The translations under genes and the position numbers were made by a program. From Syntrophotaleaceae bacterium (GTDB taxonomy: Bacteria > Desulfobacterota > Desulfuromonadia > Desulfuromonadales > Syntrophotaleaceae): a stretch of 64,000 nt of DNA. The notes below the pieces were generated by a model, which did not search any database, was not told the DNA's origin, and saw nothing but the letters and a program-made list of their open reading frames with translations. Below, one piece after another: positions 60,950 to 64,000 of the stretch; the stretch's first letter is position 1, and each line of letters begins with the position of its first letter. The DNA lies in the NCBI GenBank assembly GCA_041390365.1, contig JAWKQB010000001.1, positions 1,054,001-1,118,000 on the forward strand, written 5' to 3'.

Positions 60950-61519
60950 TCAGGCCTTTGTATCGGTTATAGAATAGAGGACGATCCGGGTCGAACCGTA
61001 TCTCCTGCGAAGGATGCAGCTCAGGTTTCCGGCTCTTTCCGGCAGGTCCTCACTGGAAGACACCTCGGCACAAACGATCCCGCCTTCGGTCAGCAGGCCG
61101 TGTCCGGCTATGGACAGCAGGGCGTTTTCCGCCAGATTCATGCCGTAAGGCGGATCAAGGAAAACCAGGTCAAAGGGGCCGCTGCCGGTCAGTTCGGGAA
61201 TTTTTTTTAAAACATCTCCCCGCAGAAATCGAATTTTTTCCTGGACTCTGCAGGCCTTGGCATTCGCTTCCACAAGTTGTGCGGCCTGCGTTCCTCGGTC
61301 GACCATAAGAGCGATGCTGGCGCCCCGGCTAACCGCCTCCAGCCCCAGGGCACCGGTGCCGGCAAAGAGATCGAGAACTTTTTTGTCGGCAAAGGATCCA
61401 AGCTGGTTCGCGAGGATGTTGAACAGTGCCTCGCGCACCCGATCCGAGGTGGGCCGAATCTGACTTCCGGAAAAACCAGCCAGCTTTCTGCCCCTGGCTG
61501 ATCCGCTGATAATGCGCAC
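60950..61519 (-). CDS. rsmD: 16S rRNA (guanine966-N2)-methyltransferase
   Basis: A 189-residue SAM-dependent methyltransferase, MRIISGSARGRKLAGFSGSQ. The SAM loop is VLDLFAGTGALGLEAVSRGA and the catalytic motif is DLVFLDPPYG (DPPY). It forms an operon with coaD. Confidence 0.96.
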   Translation of the reverse strand: MRIISGSARGRKLAGFSGSQIRPTSDRVREALFNILANQLGSFADKKVLDLFAGTGALGLEAVSRGASIALMVDRGTQAAQLVEANAKACRVQEKIRFLRGDVLKKIPELTGSGPFDLVFLDPPYGMNLAENALLSIAGHGLLTEGGIVCAEVSSSEDLPERAGNLSCILRRRYGSTRIVLYSITDTKA

Positions 61520-61669
61520 GAAGGTCGCCTCTTTTCTGTGGAACCAGGTTCCGCAACCGGTATTTAAACGGTTGAAAAACCTAGCATGTTTCGGGTTTTA
61601 CGTCAAGCCGGGAGTGCCCGTCACAGGCCCTTGCCCAAGGGATATTTCAGCAGGAAGGGAGATTTTTAT

Positions 61670-62803
61670 ATGGAACGGCCGGACCTGGCCCCTTTTGCCG
61701 CCAAAAGCCGCGACAGTCGTGGTCGGCGGCATCAGGAAAAATTCAAGGACGTCCGCTCGGAATACGCCCGGGATCGGGACAGGATCATCCATTGCGCCGC
61801 TTTCAGGCGGCTCGAGTACAAAACCCAGGTCTTTGTTAATCACGAAGGGGATTATTTCCGCACTCGGCTGACCCACTCCCTGGAGGTCGCCCAGATCGCC
61901 TGTGGCATCGCCCGGCGCCTGCTTTTGAACGAGGACCTGGTCGAAGCCCTTTCTTTGGCGCACGACCTCGGTCACACACCCTTCGGCCATACCGGAGAAG
62001 AGGTTCTGAACCGGCTGATGGCCGAGTACGGGGGATTCGAGCACAATCGACAATCGCTGCGGATTGTCGAACTGCTCGAGGAGCGTTATCCGGGATTCAG
62101 CGGGCTTAACCTCACCTGGGAAACCCGCGAGGGGATCATCAAGCATTCCCCGGACCGGGATCTCGGGGAAAACCCTGAACTGGCCGAATATCATCCGGGG
62201 GAAAGGCCGTCTCTGGAAGCCCAGATTATCGATCTTGCCGATGAGATCGCCTACAACAATCACGACATCGACGATGGCCTGAAAGCCGGGTATATTTCAT
62301 TGTCCGAGCTGGACGAGGTCGATCTCTGGCGCGATACCTTCGCCGAGGTGGGAGAGAAGTATCCGGGCCTCGATCAGGGGCGGCATGTCTACCAGACCAT
62401 CAGTCATCTGATCGGGGCCCTGATCGGCGATGTGGTGGTGACCACCCTGAGAAACATAGAAAAACACTGCATCGACACCCAGGAGTCGGTGAGAAGGCAC
62501 GGGCAGCGTCTGGTCTCTTTCAGTTTGGAGACGGGGAGGAGAAACCTTCAGCTGAAAAAGTTTCTGCGGAGGCGTCTTTACCGGCACTACAAAGTCGAAC
62601 GCATGCGGGTCAAAGCGGAACGTTTCCTGACCATGATTTTCGAAAGTTTTGTGAAAAACCCCTCTTTGCTGCCCTGGAGCCATCAGGGCCGGTGCGAGGA
62701 GTTTGGCCGCGAAAGGGTCATCTGTGACTTTATTGCTGGGATGACCGATCGCTATGCTCTGGAAGAATATAAAAAGCTGTTTGATCCTTACGAGCGGGTT
62801 TAG
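61670..62803 (+). CDS. dgt: Deoxyguanosinetriphosphate triphosphohydrolase-like protein
   Basis: A 377-residue HD-family dNTPase. Motifs are RRLEYKTQVF, RLTHSLEVAQIA (first His), ALAHDLGHTPFGHTGE (here LSLAHDLGHTPFGH), HNRQSLRIVE and IIDLADEIAYNNHDIDDG. The start MERPDLAPFAAKSRDSRGRR follows GGAAGGGAG. It hydrolyses dGTP or other dNTPs to nucleoside and triphosphate. Such enzymes also limit phage replication, though no phage link is visible here. Confidence 0.94.
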   Translation: MERPDLAPFAAKSRDSRGRRHQEKFKDVRSEYARDRDRIIHCAAFRRLEYKTQVFVNHEGDYFRTRLTHSLEVAQIACGIARRLLLNEDLVEALSLAHDLGHTPFGHTGEEVLNRLMAEYGGFEHNRQSLRIVELLEERYPGFSGLNLTWETREGIIKHSPDRDLGENPELAEYHPGERPSLEAQIIDLADEIAYNNHDIDDGLKAGYISLSELDEVDLWRDTFAEVGEKYPGLDQGRHVYQTISHLIGALIGDVVVTTLRNIEKHCIDTQESVRRHGQRLVSFSLETGRRNLQLKKFLRRRLYRHYKVERMRVKAERFLTMIFESFVKNPSLLPWSHQGRCEEFGRERVICDFIAGMTDRYALEEYKKLFDPYERV

Positions 62804-62876
62804 CCGGGATCACAGGTGTTTAAGTATCCGCAGGAAAGGGCTGCAAGCTGCAGGAAACCCTGCTGGAACTGAAGAA

Positions 62877-63170
62877 TCAGGGAACATGAATGATCTTTTC
62901 CTCGCTCGGGCGGTAGAGCAGGATGGTGTTTCCCAATACCTGAACCACCTTTGCACCCGTTTTCTCTGAAAGCATTGTGGCGGCATCGTGGCGGTCCAGG
63001 GAACACCCTTCCTGAATTTTGATCTTGATCAGTTCCTTGGCTGCCAGATTCTCTTCCACAGCGCTGAGGACATGTTCGGACAGATCCCCGCGGCCAAGCA
63101 TGACAACGGGTTTCAGTTTATGTCCTAGACCCCTGAGGTATCGATTCTGTTTTCCAGTCAGCTTGTTCAT
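62877..63170 (-). CDS. yhbY: CRM-domain RNA-binding protein YhbY
   Basis: A 97-residue YhbY, MNKLTGKQNRYLRGLGHKLK, with the GxxG-containing VVMLGRGDLSEHVLSAVEEN and the final GAKVVQVLGNTILLYRPS. It associates with the 50S subunit precursor. Confidence 0.95.
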   Translation of the reverse strand: MNKLTGKQNRYLRGLGHKLKPVVMLGRGDLSEHVLSAVEENLAAKELIKIKIQEGCSLDRHDAATMLSEKTGAKVVQVLGNTILLYRPSEEKIIHVP

Positions 63171-63802
63171 TATTGTGTTCCTTTAGAAATCAGCCCAAGG
63201 CCAGGTCCGAGGTCTGAGAGAGGCCTTATAACAGAACTTTCCCGGAAAGAAAAGATGAATTCCTGGATAGAGTCAGGTTGTTGTGGAAACAGGGTTTCAA
63301 AGTGGGCTTGAAGCTTCAGATGCAAGAGGAACTTGCCCGTCAGTATCGCAGCTCCAAATGAATCCGAGAGGGCTTTTTTGCCGGTCGAATCGTTCTTGAA
63401 AATCAGGATTAAATAGATATCGTTCCGGTTTTTTTTCTTATCCCGCCCAGGCCCTCTGTAACGGTTTGGAACGAACTGGTTATTTATTTTAACTCATAAC
63501 GGTTCCTTGAAGGTGATAACCGCTATTTTTTTCTTAAAAACAGACTATTTTACAGTAACTTGTCCTAATTTATGAGGTCGCCTGGCCAGTGTAACAAAAT
63601 GGAACGGAAGACCTTTGGTGCAACAGGAAAAAAATGTTTTAAAGCGTGAGCATAAGCATTGACATGAAAAGCTGTTTTGTGTAAAAAGTGTGAGCTGTAA
63701 AAAGAGTTGTCTTGTTGTTATGAGGAGAGGGCGAGCGAAGGCGGCTCTCATTTTTTTGGTTCGTGATCTGATTTGCAGGGTCCAGAGGGTGAGGAGGGCT
63801 GA
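63171..63802. other. About 630 bp with no recognised gene
   Basis: A short coding-like stretch near 63285-63361 (WKQGFKVGLKLQMQEELARQ, stop TGA) could be the tail of a lost gene. The rest is AT-rich spacer. Promoters for yhbY and the gene at 63803 should lie here but are not obvious. Confidence 0.4.
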
Positions 63803-64000
63803 ATGTTTAAAAAAATCCTTAGCTTTTTTTGTAAACCAAAGGCAGATTCCGATTTGGCGAAACAAAAGGAGAGGAAATCGAGTATGCAAACGTCAACGTG
63901 TCAGAAGTCCGGAGCCTGTACGCTGCCTGATCGTGCTACGCTGCCTGAATCCATTTACCAGGAGCTGGCCAATTTTATCGCCCAGCTTCCCACCAAAGAG
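63803..64000 (+). CDS. N-terminus of an unrecognised protein (continues past window)
   Basis: The first 66 codons of a gene running off the right edge. GAGGAGGGCTGA precedes the ATG. The N-terminus is MFKKILSFFCKPKADSDLAK, followed by a cysteine-containing repeat-like piece (ACTLPDRATLPESIYQELAN). No domain can be assigned from this part. Confidence 0.65.
   Translation, partial: MFKKILSFFCKPKADSDLAKQKERKSSMQTSTCQKSGACTLPDRATLPESIYQELANFIAQLPTKE

Overview
This is a Gram-negative bacterial window of moderately high GC. Lipobox and signal-peptide proteins, a TolQ/TolR/TonB-like envelope cluster, an AmrB protein, a lexA-imuB-dnaE2 mutagenesis cassette and the general gene repertoire suggest a deltaproteobacterium of the Desulfuromonadota type. 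That assignment is inference, because no rRNA is present.

Layout. 1-4.2 kb: a minus-strand SOS cassette, lexA, an ImuB-like Y-family protein and dnaE2 (cut by the window edge). 4.5-5.1 kb: vapBC. 5.4-11.4 kb: an ACT protein plus UPF0210, a beta-CASP metallo-hydrolase, and the sugar-nucleotide genes manC and galE. 11.5-12.6 kb: tRNA-Leu(CAG), a Crp/Fnr regulator and tRNA-Val(CAC). 12.6-20.7 kb: a decayed accessory zone holding a SecB-like chaperone beside a broken HTH antitoxin, ccdAB, a broken AbrB/Doc pair split by a hemerythrin gene, an HD hydrolase, fragments of a coupling ATPase and a metallopeptidase, a second vapBC, and several short repeats. 20.7-22.1 kb: an RRM protein, YaeQ and YciH.

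22.3-34.1 kb is the most unusual part. Six co-directional genes encode (1) a 1153-residue protein with DHH-phosphoesterase-like motifs in an unusual order and about six C-terminal membrane helices; (2) a 1522-residue STAND-type P-loop NTPase with TPR-like repeats, fused in frame to a complete S66 (LdcA/MccF) carboxypeptidase; (3, 4) two D-Ala-D-Ala-ligase-like ATP-grasp enzymes; (5) a GNAT acetyltransferase; and (6) an N-formylglutamate-amidohydrolase-like enzyme. I propose this as a previously undescribed system that makes and breaks a small peptide-like molecule under control of a sensor NTPase.

34.2-45.7 kb: a lipoprotein, gloA, a DUF72 protein, the tail-specific protease Prc, and a five-gene cluster (lipoprotein, ExbB/TolQ-like, ExbD/TolR-like, TonB/TolA-like, large exported protein) that looks like an uncharacterised proton-motive-force-driven envelope machine. 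45.8-51.5 kb: tRNA-Cys, amrB, gltX, pepN and a cold-shock gene. 51.7-53.8 kb: tRNA-Gln(CTG), whose terminator is followed directly by a group IIC intron with a decayed reverse transcriptase. 54.3-64 kb: mostly housekeeping, with an aminotransferase, a CCA-adding-type enzyme, tRNA-Gly(CCC), yacG, queD-queE, a creatininase-family enzyme, coaD-rsmD, dgt, yhbY and the start of an unknown gene.

Several intergenic regions carry a recurring palindromic element built from ATCGAA/ATCGGG hexamers. It has contributed N-terminal codons to apparent upstream extensions of several genes, so start sites were re-chosen from ribosome-binding sites and family lengths.
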